Shown: one piece after another, positions 9,930-22,235 of the stretch
How the letters are laid out: each line of letters opens with the position of its first letter
How positions within the stretch are numbered: the stretch's first letter is position 1
NCBI GenBank assembly: GCA_964023275.1
Contig: OZ029915.1
Span: 32,839,989-32,903,988 of the forward strand
Origin: Norana najaformis
Taxonomy: Eukaryota; Annelida; Clitellata; Crassiclitellata; Hormogastridae
Direction of reading: 5' to 3'
Length of the DNA stretch: 64,000 nt
Notes under the pieces: model-generated
Told to the model about the DNA's origin: nothing
The model's input: the letters and a program-made list of their open reading frames with translations, nothing else
Database searches by the model: none
Position numbers and translations under genes: made by a program

Positions 9930-10554
9930 AGAATTGCTGTTGATAAAGATTAGCATCTTGTCACTCATGTTTGATCGGTGCTATTTTAACATTAAACCCC
10001 AAAACTGAACACCCGTTCGACGGGTGCACTACATGCAGATACACTCAGTGCTTTAAGCGCTGGTTCATACAGTTTATCTGGAATAGTTTTGTTGCATTTA
10101 CAGAAGTCCAAGCGCTCGCCTTCATCAAAGTCACCATGGCTTTTGATATTCAAGTATGTTGTTAAGTGCGACGACGGGGTGCTTGGCTTTGGTGACGATC
10201 CCGAGCTGTAGTGACCAAATAGCCTGGACTTTTTTGGTGCAAGAGGACCAAACAACATTGCAGTTTCTGTTGCTGTAGCCGTAATTGTGAACAGTGTGCG
10301 GCCAGATTTAGAAGTGTGTGCTCCTGTGACACCACTGGCCTAGAGGCTTGATGTTGTACCGAATAAAGCGTGTGTCTCATTCACATTAGACAGAATCATC
10401 TGTACTCAAAATAAAGAAAATCCACCCAAACGCAGTTTGAGAACACATTAGGTGTATGCAAGTACTTTGATTTCAAGTGCGAGTAGACTTATTTCAAAAC
10501 TGTAATCTAGTTGTACTCGAGTACCAGTACAAGCACCAAGTACACCATCTCTGG
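9930..10554 (-). mobile_element. hAT transposon remnant, transposase C-terminus
   Basis: The minus-strand reading at 9992-10258 contains LDFCKCNK, then YEPALKALSVSACSAPVERV followed by FSFG, the diagnostic hAT C-terminal dimerisation motif. After FSFG the frame breaks at a G run; the next frame gives GLMLK, a stop, then HRSNMSDKMLIFINSN, the usual end of the domain. The right end at 10540-10554 reads CAGAGATGGTGTACT on the minus strand, a plausible hAT terminus, preceded by GAGTACAAGTAC-type subterminal repeats. No intact left end was located and the copy cannot code for active transposase. Confidence 0.8.
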
Positions 10555-10834
10555 CATAAAAGGTCAAGGGGGAGAACGGGGGACAACGTGACTGGTGTAA
10601 CAGTGGTATAGGTGTCGCTGTGGTTGGCCATTAGTCTATTAGCTGTGGGAATGATTTGCTTATCGCGGATTCATTGTACATTGCATTTAGCACATTTTGT
10701 GATGAAATACAATTTTTAAAATTATGAAGTTTAATATTACTACAGAGACCGATAATATTACACTGTGAGTAATAGGTTAGAGATTCAAATCAGCTCCAGA
10801 ACATAAAGATATTTCAAGATTTCTGTTCCATTAA

Positions 10835-10905
10835 CAACCCTAGTAAACTCGGCTATAAAATGAGTACACTGACTGTACACTGTTGCTAACACTTAACCGC
10901 ACTAC
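10835..10905 (+). mobile_element. SINE fragment (family S1)
   Basis: Shares CTATAAAATGAGTACACTG and ACTGTACACTG with the copies at 27305 and 30759. No tRNA-like head is visible here. Confidence 0.5.
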
Positions 10906-11549
10906 CGTGTGATCTGTGCTATAATGCATGGCACCTGAATCTACGAGAAAAGGATGGTCTGTCAAGGATCTATGTGCGAAATGCAAAATACGAACGCATT
11001 GAAAATATCGTTATAATGTTGTGTCGACTGTCGAGCAAAAGAAATGACGCAGAACAGTGAGAAAGGCATCTCGATTTGCCACCCGTCGACTTGTTGAGAT
11101 ATTAAGAAAATCCACCAACTCCTCTCATTGTATGAGTTAAATATGATCATCTCCCGTCAAATGAGGCGTTGATTCCAACATTTCTGGATCTTTTAATTGC
11201 TAGAAGTTGAGGGTCATTGGGCATGGTCACATGTAGAAAAGTTAGTTGGGCGGGTAAGGTTAATATAGTCCGAGCCATCTTGGCTATAGAAGACTGAAAG
11301 AAGCATAGATTGAGCAAGACACACCACACCATGCAATGCAGCAGGGTCCCTTTAAGCATCGTTATCACTGGGCAAGAAAGCTGAGCAGATAAGCTGCACA
11401 GATAGACAGAGAGCAGATGCCTTGTCCTTTGGCCATGTATGTCCTTCATCGGCGATACAGTGGCAGCGCTGTGTCAATTTTTCTCTTGTTTAATTTGTCT
11501 TTTTTTGTTTTCTTCTCTTGTTTAATTTGTCTTTAACTGTTTCGATGCA
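10906..11549. other. No feature recognised
   Basis: Mixed-composition sequence. A repeated CTTGTTTAATTTGTCTTT at about 11487 and 11517 is the only internal structure seen. Confidence 0.4.
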
Positions 11550-11960
11550 CCCACCATATGCGCTGGCGGTGGTCTTCCTCCTCTACTGGCTGTGGTTGGT
11601 CTTTGTCTTACGGACTCTCGACTTGCCCGTCCAATTTTTCGCTCACTGTCCGTGGTATAAACAAGATAAAGAGATCCGGCTGTAATTACGGTCATTATCT
11701 GAGGCGGCGGGAGGGGCAGGGACTGTCGTCAGACCGGATCGCATCGCCGTCAATTAGACTGTTCCTTTGGCGGCAGATATGACGATCCGCTTCCGTTCCC
11801 TCTCCGCGCCGTCTTCGCTTACCGCAGCGACCACGTCACGAGATTTTCCGACGACGAAACGACTTTGCCTACCATAGCCGCCATTCGCCAACAAAAGTCC
11901 GCCATAATTGCCCATTATTTAGCCTCTCTGTCTAATGCGCAACCGGGCGACGAACCTTAG
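11550..11960. other. GC-rich island, possible cis-regulatory block
   Basis: CpG-rich sequence between AT-rich flanks, containing GTAATTAC, GTCAATTAGAC, GCCATAATTGCCCATTATTT and similar homeodomain-type sites. No convincing open frame with splice borders. The regulatory role is inference. Confidence 0.35.
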
Positions 11961-12483
11961 TCGTTAGGGCTTTGATTATGATTATTATCATCATCGTCGT
12001 CGTCATCATCATCTTGATAATAGTCGTTGCGTTGCTGTGTGCATGAAGCGCGGGAATTTTCCGAATAATTGCCGGTTCGTGTTGGCAGGGAGACTGCTGA
12101 ACATTAATCTGCGTAACGGTTAAGCCGTCATTAACACGAAACCCTATATGTAGCTGGTTCGACGTCTAATGAACAGCTTGGAGTACAGATGCGAAGTGCG
12201 TCTGGTTTTCAAGGCATCATTATTAACTTGTGATTTAAGCTTATGCTTTTTGAATGCGATCATGTGTGTGATTTTGCCTTTAATTTTGTGATCTATTTCA
12301 TGATTACTTTTATTTACTGTAAATTTGCTAGATCGATTCATGTACTATATTTTTACTTTGTCCACAACATAAATTTTTTTATGACCTTTTAATCTTAAAA
12401 AGCCATCTCTTCCTCCTGATAGTTAAGCCTGCCTAACTATCTCAGTTTTCCCCCAAATGTTTACACCCTCATAAACAATTTGT

Positions 12484-13625
12484 ATAAATCAACTCACTTT
12501 TGCGCCAACTGTTTTGAATTGCGGTGTTCTACAAGGTTCTATGCTGAGCCCGCTCCTGTTTACATTACATATCACTCCATTCCGTTCGCTACTTACTGAT
12601 AGCTCTCTTGACTGTCACTTGTACGCTGATGACACCCAGCTATTCCTCTCACTCGACGGTAACACGTCTATTCCTGCTGTCAAACTACTTGCTTCGGATT
12701 TGGTGACGTTCAGTCTTGGATGGCTAGTGATGAACTTCTTCTGAATCCTTCAAAAACTGAATTCCTTCTTCTATATGCACAAGCCAACAACCCCGTAAAT
12801 TTGAATGCCTTACACCTATTCAGTTGGGCGGCTTGCTTGTCAATCGTACTTAATGAGCTAGCAGTCTATGCATAATAGTTGACTGTTGTATCATTTTCTA
12901 ATCATCTTGGTATTATATGCAAATCAGCTCAATTTTGCATACTTCTGGGTATTCGTAGAATCAGACCTCTTTTGCTTCCTACTGTCTTAATCCTACTAGC
13001 TAATGCATCTGTTTCCAGCAGGTTTGACTAGGTTATATACTGTAACTCACTTCTTATTGACATTATGTAGACAGATTTGTACAAAACTACAAATGGTTCA
13101 AAATTCTCTGGCCGGAGCCTAACAAAAAACACCCAAGTATCAGCATATTACACCAATATTGCATTCGTTACAATGAATCATTGCCCACCATGGAAAGAAT
13201 CCAGTATAAAATGCGTCATATGGTTTACAGAGTACTGCATTTAAATCAGTCAACATATATCTCTGTTCCACGCTCAACCGTCACGCAAACAAATATTGCA
13301 ATCGAAACGTGGACACGATGACTCTTGTTGCGCCTCGTACCAGGACAATGTTGGGTTCTAGAGCGTTCTTTGTTGTTGGTTCACGGCTTTGGAATTCAAA
13401 TTCTATTCTTTCTGTTAGTTCTGTGATGTTACTCAAATTTTAAGACTCATCTGTTTCAAATTGCTTACACACCTCAGCCTAACTTTTGGTTTCTCTGACC
13501 TGTAGGAATTAGACCTGGCTTCTTCAACGGATTATGATTTTTGACTGCGATTTCATTTGAAGCGGCCATCGATTGCTGCTTTGGCATTATAATAATGGCG
13601 CCATAGAAGTCATTAAATTAGATTA
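12484..13625 (+). mobile_element. Decayed CR1/L2-like LINE, reverse transcriptase and 3' end
   Basis: 12514-12744 reads NCGVLQGSMLSPLLF and [12 protein letters not shown], the RT palm motifs with catalytic YADD at 12622-12633. A frameshift near 12700 leads to [17 protein letters not shown]. Pieces of the downstream domain follow (QMVQNSLAGA; SRLWN at about 13385), then a 3' UTR-like block at 13500-13625 shared with 42340-42480. The consensus position VPQG is VLQG here. Many stops and indels make it a dead copy. Confidence 0.8.
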
Positions 13626-13883
13626 GGTGTAGTTGTCAATAATTTCATAGACCTGTAGCAATTTCAAACCGAATTATAAAAATTTCTGAACGGCCTCAGT
13701 GGAATATATTTCTTTGCATCAATGTTTGACTAAGTTTTAAAATCATTTCTCTGCTGCATCTGCATTAGATACAAATATCGATGCATGTTTCATATTTCTT
13801 TGCAGACGATAGGCGATTATCGGATTTAGTACACATATGATACATAATTAGCCTAAACATAATACGCGGTTTCTATTCCAGCT

Positions 13884-13888
<5 letters not shown>

Positions 13889-13943
<55 letters not shown>

Positions 13944-13970
13944 GCGAGAGAGAGAGAGAGAGAGAGAGAG
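13889..13970 (+). repeat. Compound microsatellite (AC)n(TA)n(GA)n
   Basis: Three abutting dinucleotide runs: AC to 13920, TA to about 13943 and GA to 13970. Confidence 0.97.
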
Positions 13971-15565
13971 TTTCTGACCGAATGTTCACGAATGTCATGT
14001 TCATCTCTGAGAAAAGTTAGGAGACAAAATCCTGTAGACGTAAATCGCCGCTAACTGTGGCACAGTTGAATGAACTGAAAAAGTGACGGCGAAGGTTCCG
14101 CTTAGGGCGTTTGGGGCTGCCAATTCTCGTTCAGCACTCTGTTTATAATAGTCAGTTCCAAAACACTTCACTACCACAAGACCTAGCATTCCTTGACTAT
14201 TTTCTGATTTATCGGATTATCTGACATATATTAAGCGTCAAAAGCGTCTGCATTTGGACCATGTTCTCTGACTGATTCGAATCCTAGCGAAGAGAAGACA
14301 GGCTGAAGACGTATACACGAAAATTCGGTTAACAATATTCACGTTTAAAATATTTGAGCGTCTCGCGAATATGAACCCACGTTATAGGCATGCAAGAGGG
14401 GCAGGTATGTCTTCTGACTCCTGCCAACCGTTTGAATCCGATGCTGCCGAAAGATGGGCACGCATCTTTAGCCCAACTTCGGTGCCAGTTTGGTCGGTCA
14501 GTCGGTCGGTCGGTGGGAGAACGGGGCATTAATAGTTGAATAATTAATCGAACTTGGGAGAGTGTTGTGCATATTCGGTCGTTGCGCCTGTCAAAATGCA
14601 ATGAAAATAGATGCTCTGGATTAACACCGGGGGTCGGCCGCCCCGAGCCCACCGGGGCGCGACCCGGCCCAGGCGGATGCATGGGCGGGAGGGAAAAACT
14701 CCGTGCCTCAGTCGTCGGAATCGTTATTATAACCGGTTGACCGAGATCATCAATTTCTATTGAGTGCCGAGGTTCCGTTGTATTTATGCCGAGGCTGCCT
14801 GCCTACTTGCCAGCCTGCTGTCAGATGCAGGAACTATTCATGGGCCACGCCAACAGTGGTTCCTGTGCACAAGTCGACCGGGAAGGGGAGAAAGGTCGAG
14901 GGGCATGCGACGAGGAGATGGAAGGCGTGATTCGTAATTATGAAAATGGACATTGGTCATTTTGTGAAATACTCTCGAAACTCAGAACGAACGATAAATT
15001 AGGACGAGAAAAGTACGGACGGACGGACACCTAGTTTTAGCCAGTTATTATTGTTATTTTTTGTTGCTCTGCTAATGTTCCCTCTCAGCTGCGGTCAGCT
15101 GCAGCTGCATGACTTTTGAGGATAGCGCGCACAACCATTTTGGCTAGCGCACAAATTTTGTGAGTATTCATATTATTTCAGAGTTAAATTTGGCTCATTG
15201 CTGAAGCTCCTGACACATTTAGTCTATTGTGTTCAGATGGCCAAAACAAGGTTTCCATGTCGCATTTTGCAAAACACTATGGCACGCCAGCTGGGCTGTG
15301 AAGTGTCCGCGAGACGTACAGTCACATTCGTCTGGCCCAAATACTACAGTAGGCTGCTGAGCTGGCCACCTGTTCTCACCTGTGCCTTCGCTGTGAGATT
15401 TATGAACGCGCTTTCTGAACTCCGATCTCTTGCGTGGTGGATGCTTTGTGATACAGGGGTCTCTTTTGCTCTCTTTATTTACAGCGTAGTGCGCAAATAT
15501 TGTAAAGAATAGATTACCGAAAAAGCGTTAACAATTCTTCAGTATCATGTTGCACTAACTGTTCT
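13971..15565. other. Unassigned intergenic sequence
   Basis: No recognised exon. 14630-14700 is extremely GC-rich (ggccgccccgagcccaccgg). 15013-15030 has a GGAC repeat. 15198-15512 is open for 104 codons but has no recognisable family and ordinary composition. Confidence 0.4.
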
Positions 15566-15690
15566 AAACATCGTTCTTGAGGAGTTAGCTGACCTCAGTA
15601 AAATTCTTCAGAAAAGCTCTGTGACGACGATCAAAGTACTTCAATTATTGAAAGCAAAATTGCCGGGTAGGCTCACATTGCGTCAGAGAA
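15566..15690 (+). pseudogene. Possible hAT/KIAA1586-like transposase fragment
   Basis: One frame reads NIVLEELADLSKILQKSSVT followed by IKVLQLLKAKLPG. This resembles the EEL..LS..LQ....T..... segment of KIAA1586/ZBED-type domesticated hAT proteins, as remembered. No upstream or downstream domain is recognisable apart from an open stretch at 16024-16200 (KAGMIKTFDDAVSYILENEE), which I could not place. Confidence 0.4.
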
Positions 15691-16299
15691 TGCACATATT
15701 AGAGTGATGATGTTGAAGTGTTGTTGAGCAAATACGAAGACGTCGACACAACCGCTGTTGCCCGGTTCATTTTTAGCGATTCTGTTACCACTTGAGCTGC
15801 AGCTGATTTCCAGAAGACGAGTTGTTATAGAATGGAAAGCGATTGAGTTACGCGTGTTGGCAGACGCAGAGTTACGACGCTGGACAATCCGAGATTGCTG
15901 GATTAGTAGAAAAGTATTTAAAGTATTGGGAGCTACTTAATGAAACTTACGACAAATATAATAAGCAGGTTTGCAAACAGTTTCGTTATTATTCATGTGT
16001 ATGTAATATGTATCGGAAAATTTAAGGCAGGAATGATCAAGACATTTGACGATGCAGTGTCCTACATCCTAGAGAATGAAGAACTGAGCTCGCTGGCACA
16101 GCTAGTTGATATGCCAACTCACATGGCATTTAGTGTTGGGCATGAACATGGCTTCCGCCTTATAATGCAACAAGAGAAAAATTGCATGCAAAATTCATGA
16201 TCGATTTCAGGTTGACCACCTAAACTATTTCATAAAAATCAAGGCTTTTTAAATTCTGGCCGAACAGTCAATAAAGATTATGTGTACCCTCATTGGTAA

Positions 16300-16400
16300 T
16301 ATAATGTAATGACGACAATTTATAAAGCACTGTAAGTAGAGGCTACTTCTAGGGTGCTTTACAATGTCAAAAGTCAGCCCAAATACTGAGAGTGTTATGG
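16300..16400 (-). mobile_element. LINE 3' UTR fragment related to 47405-47745
   Basis: CGACAATTTATAAAGCAC and GGGTGCTTTACAATGTCAAA match the block at 47415-47478, where they lie at the 3' side of an antisense LINE coding end. The coding part is absent here. Confidence 0.55.
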
Positions 16401-17360
16401 CAATCGCACAAAGACAAACGAGACGCACTCTAATAGAAGTTCAACGTGTTCTTTGTCTTCTTTACAACACACGATTTTTAGCTTCTTATTTTAGATCTTA
16501 AAGATGTGCAATCTTGCACGGACTAGAATACTGGTTATACGAATATATCTGCCCACGTGGTAGGCCAGAGTGCGCACGGCGTGAAAGAGGGATCATTGGT
16601 TGCGGCTGTTGTCGTCCGTTTGAGTGTTGCCTGTCGAATTTGTATTCGTATTCATTCTAGGTTCCTATCTGGTCAGATTTTTGATTCTTATCTAGCGCTT
16701 GTCTTAAATGCAGAATTTATGTAGTTATACTAAACTTTAGACTCAAACACTTCAGCTTTCCATTCTGTTAATCAAGTTCTCCATTTCTATGATAATCGTC
16801 AAGCATAGCTTCAAATCTAGCATAAGCCGGACATCCTGTAGTTTTCCTGAGTTTGCGAGTCGACCTGCCAAGCTTAAAAGTTTTTGCCTTTCCTATCTGC
16901 AATTAAACTCTGTCTCCCTGCTCTCCATTAGGGCCTACAATACAACTTCATACTCTCTGCGTTTGTATGCGTGTGTTTAGCAAGACGCTTAATATATAAC
17001 GCCTTTCAAGTACTGAACACCCGTCAAGAGCGCTGTTCTCACTAGCCCAACACAGCTGCAACTTATCCTATTACATAACCTAGACAAGCGCATTCCCATT
17101 AAGATTTAGAGAGTTTGCGGGACGAATATGACGACCATGGTATTATTCTGACATTGCTGCTGCCAGGACGCTTCGTAACCGTCTCGAAAGACGCTCTAGG
17201 TGCTCCCGCTTACCACGTGATCGCGCCCAGAGCAGGAAACACTGTCAAGAGGTCCGCTAACTTTTGACCCGCATGTGCTAAAGCCATCTACCTCTCTTAG
17301 AGAATGGCCCACTCTAAACAAGATCATCGTGAGTTGTAGGGATGGTGCCGGTCATGTATC
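16401..17360. other. No feature recognised
   Basis: Mixed composition, no splice-bounded coding match and no clear repeat. Confidence 0.35.
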
Positions 17361-18110
17361 AGTCCCCACCGAGTAGTATAAATATATATGTATATGTGCA
17401 TATATATATATGCACATATGCACGTATTCATAATGTTTAAGTGTGTATTTTGGACATATATATAATGCTTACATATGAATATGTATGTGTATATACATGT
17501 ATATATGTGTATAAAATATAAACAGCCCCTGACCCTCATCTCGAAACATACACTCAGCTACAGTTCAACGGTGAACAAGCCTGTCTATATTATCTATCTG
17601 TCTATCCCCGATCATCTATCTTTCCCTCTGTCAGTCCCTTCTTATGTCTATCTTCATGTGTATGTGTATGTAGATGTGTACGTATATTTGTGTAGGTATG
17701 TATATATGAATATATATAAATATATAAAACATAAATAGCTCTTATATGTTATCAGTGCTGGCAGACCAGATGCCTCTCAGGCCAGCTTCCTTGAACTGTC
17801 ATCTCGCAGAAAAATACTCCTACTCAGCTGTCTATCTGTGTGTCTCTCCGATCGTCTGTCTGTTCGCCAATCTGTCCCTTCGTGTGTCTGTCTATATGTC
17901 TGTATTTCGGTCGGTCCGACGCTGCAGCAGGAACCCCTTTCACAAATACTTCTGCAGATAGACCCCCAAACATACTGGAACTCTTTCTGGCCGAGTATAA
18001 CATCGAGAAAAGACCAAAATATCCTTGTATGCAAGAGTTCGTCCATCCATTTGTCTATCTATCCGTCCGTCTACATGTCTGCCCGTCTGTGTGTATGTTG
18101 CTTGTGACTT
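17361..18110 (+). repeat. Low-complexity TA and CTGT/TATC-rich region
   Basis: Alternating TA runs and degenerate (TCTG)n/(TATC)n tracts. A block at about 17589-17790 recurs at 20225-20430 with high similarity. The apparent open frames here (CLSVCLSV-type peptides) are products of the repeat. Confidence 0.85.
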
Positions 18111-18484
18111 ATATAAGTCAGATTTTAAACTGGAATCTTTTTTCTTAAGGGCAGCAAGAGTAATGAATGCAAGCAATATGGGGTGACTAGCTGATATTTA
18201 GTAGGAGAAGCTGGTCTTTTTTGTTGAATAGTTTGCTAAAATTTAGCCAAAGCATCGGTGTGCTGATTTTCGACCAGCATAAATTTATCTTTTTCTTTTC
18301 TTATCGAAAGCTTTCAATATTAATTTTAATCTCGGTTCAACAAGCAGAAAGAGAACACACAGAGATATCCGACGGTTGTTATGTCAGGCATTCTCGTAAG
18401 TGGTGGTTTGTGGTGCCATGTAACAATTAGGCCTACAACTCGGACTACTTTTATTGTAGACACACAAATTAAGACTAATGATCA

Positions 18485-19736
18485 AGCTTTCTAAGCCTCT
18501 TCTAAGTCATGCCCTCTCACTTGCGGAGTTCCACAAGGCTCCGTTCTTGGACCTCTTCTGTTTATCCTCTACACTACCCCACTCAGTTCACTCATTAAAG
18601 CATCCTCCGTTGACCATCACCTCTATGCTGATGACACCCAACTATTCATCTCTTTCTCTCCAAATTGTTTCAATGAATCTACAGATCATCTTCTTTGTGT
18701 GGTTAAACAAATCTCCTCTTGGATGACATCTAATCTCTTATGCCTGAACCCATCTAAAACTGAATTCATTCTTATAGGCCTACGTGACCAGCTCAAGAAA
18801 ATTCCTGACCCCTCTATCTCCCTCAGCCTGGACTCTGCCTCCACCCACACCTTTAATACTAACTCCTCTGTCCGTAATTTAGGTGTTATTTTCGACCAGA
18901 ACCTTACTTTTTCTGATCATATCACCCATCTTTCCCGCTCTTGCTTTATGCATATCCGCGATCTTCGCAGAATCCGTCCTATGCTTGACTTCAAAACCGC
19001 TTCTATCATTGCCACATCCATAGTTCATGCAAAACTTGACTACTGCAATTCACTTTTTCTCAATATTGACACAACCCAGATAAATCGCCTACAAGCTATC
19101 CAGAATGCTCTGGCACGTGCTGTCACCAAAACCCCCAAACACCATCACATCACCCCTGTTCTCAAATCACTGCACTGGCTTAAAATACCAGAACGAATAG
19201 AGTACAAAGTCTTATCCCTCACCTACAACACACTTCAATCCTCCCAACCCTCCTATCTTCGTCAATTATTTACTATCCAACCACTCCGTTCAACCCGCTC
19301 CTCATCTGTCCTAACACTTCTTCGCCTTCCCGTCACCTCATCCTTAAAATTTGGAAATCGCTCCATAGCCATAGCTGCCCCACCCCTTTGGAATAAACTC
19401 CCGCCAGAATTGCGACAGTTGTCTGGTCAATCACACGAACTCACCAACACTTCACCTCTTTCAGTTTCTGCGCAGGTCTTTCACTCAAGACTGAAAACAC
19501 TTCTTTTCCAGAAATCTTATCCTGATTCTTCCTCTTCCCCTTATCTCTCTTCTCGCTTCAATTTCAAACAGCATCCACCGTAGCCGTCCGACTGTCTGAG
19601 TGCCTGACTCCTGGATCTTGACCCTTTGCCTATCGATTTTGTTTTGACTGAGCGCCTGTGAATAAGCTGGTTCCCGCGACTTAGCTTTCGTTGAGCGCTG
19701 TAGAAATCTCGAGATTACGATTACGATTACGATTTC
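18485..19736 (+). mobile_element. 5'-truncated CR1/L2-like LINE with (GATTAC)n tail
   Basis: Best-preserved retroelement of the window. It contains an open RT fragment (18495-19583), a UTR of about 120 bp, and ends CGAGATTACGATTACGATTA plus a few bases. The tail is a short tandem hexanucleotide, not poly(A), as is usual in the CR1/L2 group. It starts within the RT palm, so about two thirds of the polyprotein, including the endonuclease, is missing. Its 3' end matches fragments at 8523, 22236 and 46505. Confidence 0.88.
18495..19583 (+). CDS. LINE reverse transcriptase fragment (362 codons, no native start)
   Basis: Continuous reading with no stop. [14 protein letters not shown] is at residues 10-23 and the catalytic YADD at 44-47 (nt 18624-18635). 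It continues with [73 protein letters not shown] and [12 protein letters not shown]. This is the second half of a non-LTR reverse transcriptase that would carry out target-primed reverse transcription. An ATG first occurs at 18699, after the YADD, so no active enzyme can be made. The intact frame points to a fairly recent insertion. Confidence 0.9.
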   Translation, partial: ASSKSCPLTCGVPQGSVLGPLLFILYTTPLSSLIKASSVDHHLYADDTQLFISFSPNCFNESTDHLLCVVKQISSWMTSNLLCLNPSKTEFILIGLRDQLKKIPDPSISLSLDSASTHTFNTNSSVRNLGVIFDQNLTFSDHITHLSRSCFMHIRDLRRIRPMLDFKTASIIATSIVHAKLDYCNSLFLNIDTTQINRLQAIQNALARAVTKTPKHHHITPVLKSLHWLKIPERIEYKVLSLTYNTLQSSQPSYLRQLFTIQPLRSTRSSSVLTLLRLPVTSSLKFGNRSIAIAAPPLWNKLPPELRQLSGQSHELTNTSPLSVSAQVFHSRLKTLLFQKSYPDSSSSPYLSSRFNFKQHPP

Positions 19737-19849
19737 GAACAGTATGGAATAAAGAAGATTTATAATTCACAAGCTGACCTATATCTGCTCCTTGCTATTC
19801 CCTCTTGTCAGCAAATATTGCATTCGTTCAGTGAATACTTTGTCCCTAG

Positions 19850-20560
19850 CTAGGCATTCTTGTAAATTGTGGTTTATGGTATGATGACGGTTCAATTACA
19901 GACCTCTGGATGTTTTTATCGCACACCATTGTAGGCATAAAATAATTAAGACAGCAAATGGTTCAGAAGTCCCTGGCCAGGGTCATAGCAAAAACATCAA
20001 CATTCCAGCGCATCATGCCCAAACTGCAATCAGTACAATAACTTTCTAATGAACAGAGCATCCTATTTAAAACATTTCTAATAGTTTAGAGTAAAATAAA
20101 TTGTCCAACCCACTTATCTTTTGTCCTTGCTCACCCTTCAAACTCACATATATTGCACTCGTTCATACTAAGTCGTTTAGGTCTGGCTGAAGTATCATCT
20201 GTTTCTGACTGCTGATACACCGATCTGTCTATCTCAGATCATCTATCTTTCCCTCTGTCAGTCCCTTCATATGTCTATCTTCATGTGTATGTGTATGTGT
20301 ATGTATATGTGTACGTATATTTGCATATGTATATATATATGAATATATATATATAAGTATATATGAAACATAAATAGCTCCTTGGTAACGTCAATGCTAG
20401 CAGACCAGATCCTTTCTCCGGCCTCTAAAGCGACACGGATCTCGACTGGCTCTGTAGAACGGATTGCAGCTTCAAAATGCCATTTGGCTTAGAAGTAATC
20501 ATCGATTACATTGAGCATTACTATAATGGCGCTATAGAAGTTCTCAGAATAGATTAGAGT
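19850..20560 (+). mobile_element. Degenerate LINE pieces interrupted by repeated block X'
   Basis: 19965-20060 contains AAATGGTTCAGAAGTCCCTG and CAGCGCATCATGCCC, a decayed version of the QxVQNxLA...HITP coding region also seen at 13085. 20455-20560 resembles the 3' end at 13560-13625. Between them, 20225-20430 is the second copy of the CTGTCTATC/TA block found at 17589-17790. Confidence 0.55.
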
Positions 20561-21025
20561 ATTAAATGGGTTAACGTGGATGAGGAAATGTCATGCACTT
20601 TTTATTCGATTGCAGTGGCTCACACCTTCATGGCATGCAAGCCTAGCATCTACATGGTCTGGGAAGAGAGGACTGAAGTGTAGTCGCCTTAGAGAAGTTT
20701 ACACATCTGAGTGCCTTATTTAGTAAGGTGAGTTATAAAATATCAGGAGTTTTCCCTTCCTTCACTTTGTCTCCTAAGCTAGATCCTCCTAAATGGCATT
20801 ATTGTTATTAGCATTGTATTTCTTAATATATTCATTTTATTAATGTCGATAATGATGACGACAAAGTTGATGGTGATCTCCAGCACTTGCGTCTATACCT
20901 GTACTCAATGTGCAAGGTCGGTATCAGGTCATTTGTACTTTCTACTTTCCTTCAGCAATTCCTTCCTATCTGTCAAGGGACGTTTGCAAAGTCTTCCATC
21001 CACTACACCTGTCTCTGGCTCTTAC
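20561..21025. other. No feature recognised
   Basis: AT-rich intergenic sequence without recognisable exons or repeats. Confidence 0.35.
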
Positions 21026-21165
21026 GTAGTTTGTGCCTAGACCCTTCAGCTCTTTCGCCGACTGCTGGGGCCAAGGCGATCCCTTCAGGTCTCTTGTAGT
21101 TTGTGCCTAGACCCTTCAGCTCTTCCGTCGACTTCTGGTGCCGACGCGATCCTTTGGTTCTTCCG
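21026..21165 (+). repeat. Two 70-bp tandem units
   Basis: GTAGTTTGTGCCTAGACC...TTCAGCTCTT starts at 21026 and again at 21096. The units differ at a handful of positions. Confidence 0.85.
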
Positions 21166-21860
21166 TTCGATGCGCCTCGCCTGTCTTGGCGCAGTTGGCC
21201 CGGCGCCTGACTCGCGACTCTCGGCCGCGCTTTATCAACTGTGACCGCGTCGTCGCGCCGGCCCAGGCCGCGATAATTACTGACTGCGACCGGCAGAGAG
21301 CGCGAGGAAGCGGCGCAAGGGACGATGGCAAACTGAGGGAAGAGAGGAGGAGGAGGAGGAGGAGGAGGGACAGATGACGAAAAATCAACTGCATTAGGCG
21401 GAGTAAGAAAAAGAATCACGCTCTGGACAGTGACGATACGACTACAGGAAAGCCAAGACTAGCCATGTTTTGTGTAAATTCGGACAGTGTCAGAAATCTG
21501 AACGCACTCGATGCGATTGTCCTTGGAGGTGGGTGCAGCAGGAGTGGGGATGACGTGATTAAGCAGGGGATCGATGTCGGTTGGCGCCCGGGCCGAAGCG
21601 ACGACGCAGGAGCGATGGCCATTGGCCCCCTCCTTGCCTGCCCTGCCCTGCCCCTCGTCCCCTCTCAATCCCTCGTGGCTGCAGGCGCGACATTCGTCTT
21701 CGGGCGACAGGAAATTATGACTTTTGGCCCCGAACGAAGATTGAGAAAGCGGAACCAGTACCCGAGACGTCGTGACAGCAAGACGGCGGGTCACGTGATA
21801 ACAAATCACAGGACCGGAAACTACCAATGGCCACAGGAAGGCGTCAATTCATGATACAAG
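21166..21860. other. CpG-rich block with (GGA)n
   Basis: High GC, many CpGs, a (GGA)n run at about 21345-21370 and CAG/CCA trinucleotides just beyond (21990). Open frames exist on both strands but none shows a recognisable domain or paired splice sites. Could be a promoter or enhancer. Confidence 0.35.
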
Positions 21861-22235
21861 GGCGCTATAGAAGGCCCTGGAATAGTCGTCCACTAGACGA
21901 CGATGACTGGTTGAAGCGAAATGAGCATATTCAGTGGGGTGAGACTGAATAATACAAAATGAAGCCATAACCTTAAAATGGCAGCAGCACCAGCAGCAGC
22001 AACACCACCAGCAGCAGTATAGCGCCTGATATAGGTCTTTGCCGTATGTCTGAAGCGCATATCGGCCTACACCTTGTCAGATCAGATCCAGTCATCAAAT
22101 CTCATCTGTTATAGTTGTTTGTTTGAAAGAATCGATCCACTCAGTTCAACTGAGCCTATAGTCCCTAAATCCAAACGAACCAGTCGATGTTGTCTATCTC
22201 AGTATATAAGCGTAGGCGTGTGACACATCCTAGTA

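Noticed and set aside
15198..15512. 104-codon frame as a gene
   Set aside because: No recognisable domain, and the length is compatible with chance in this composition.
21003..21854. Overlapping 90-138 codon frames on both strands in a GC-rich block
   Set aside because: High GC lowers stop frequency; there is no domain, no splice pairing and no frame preference.
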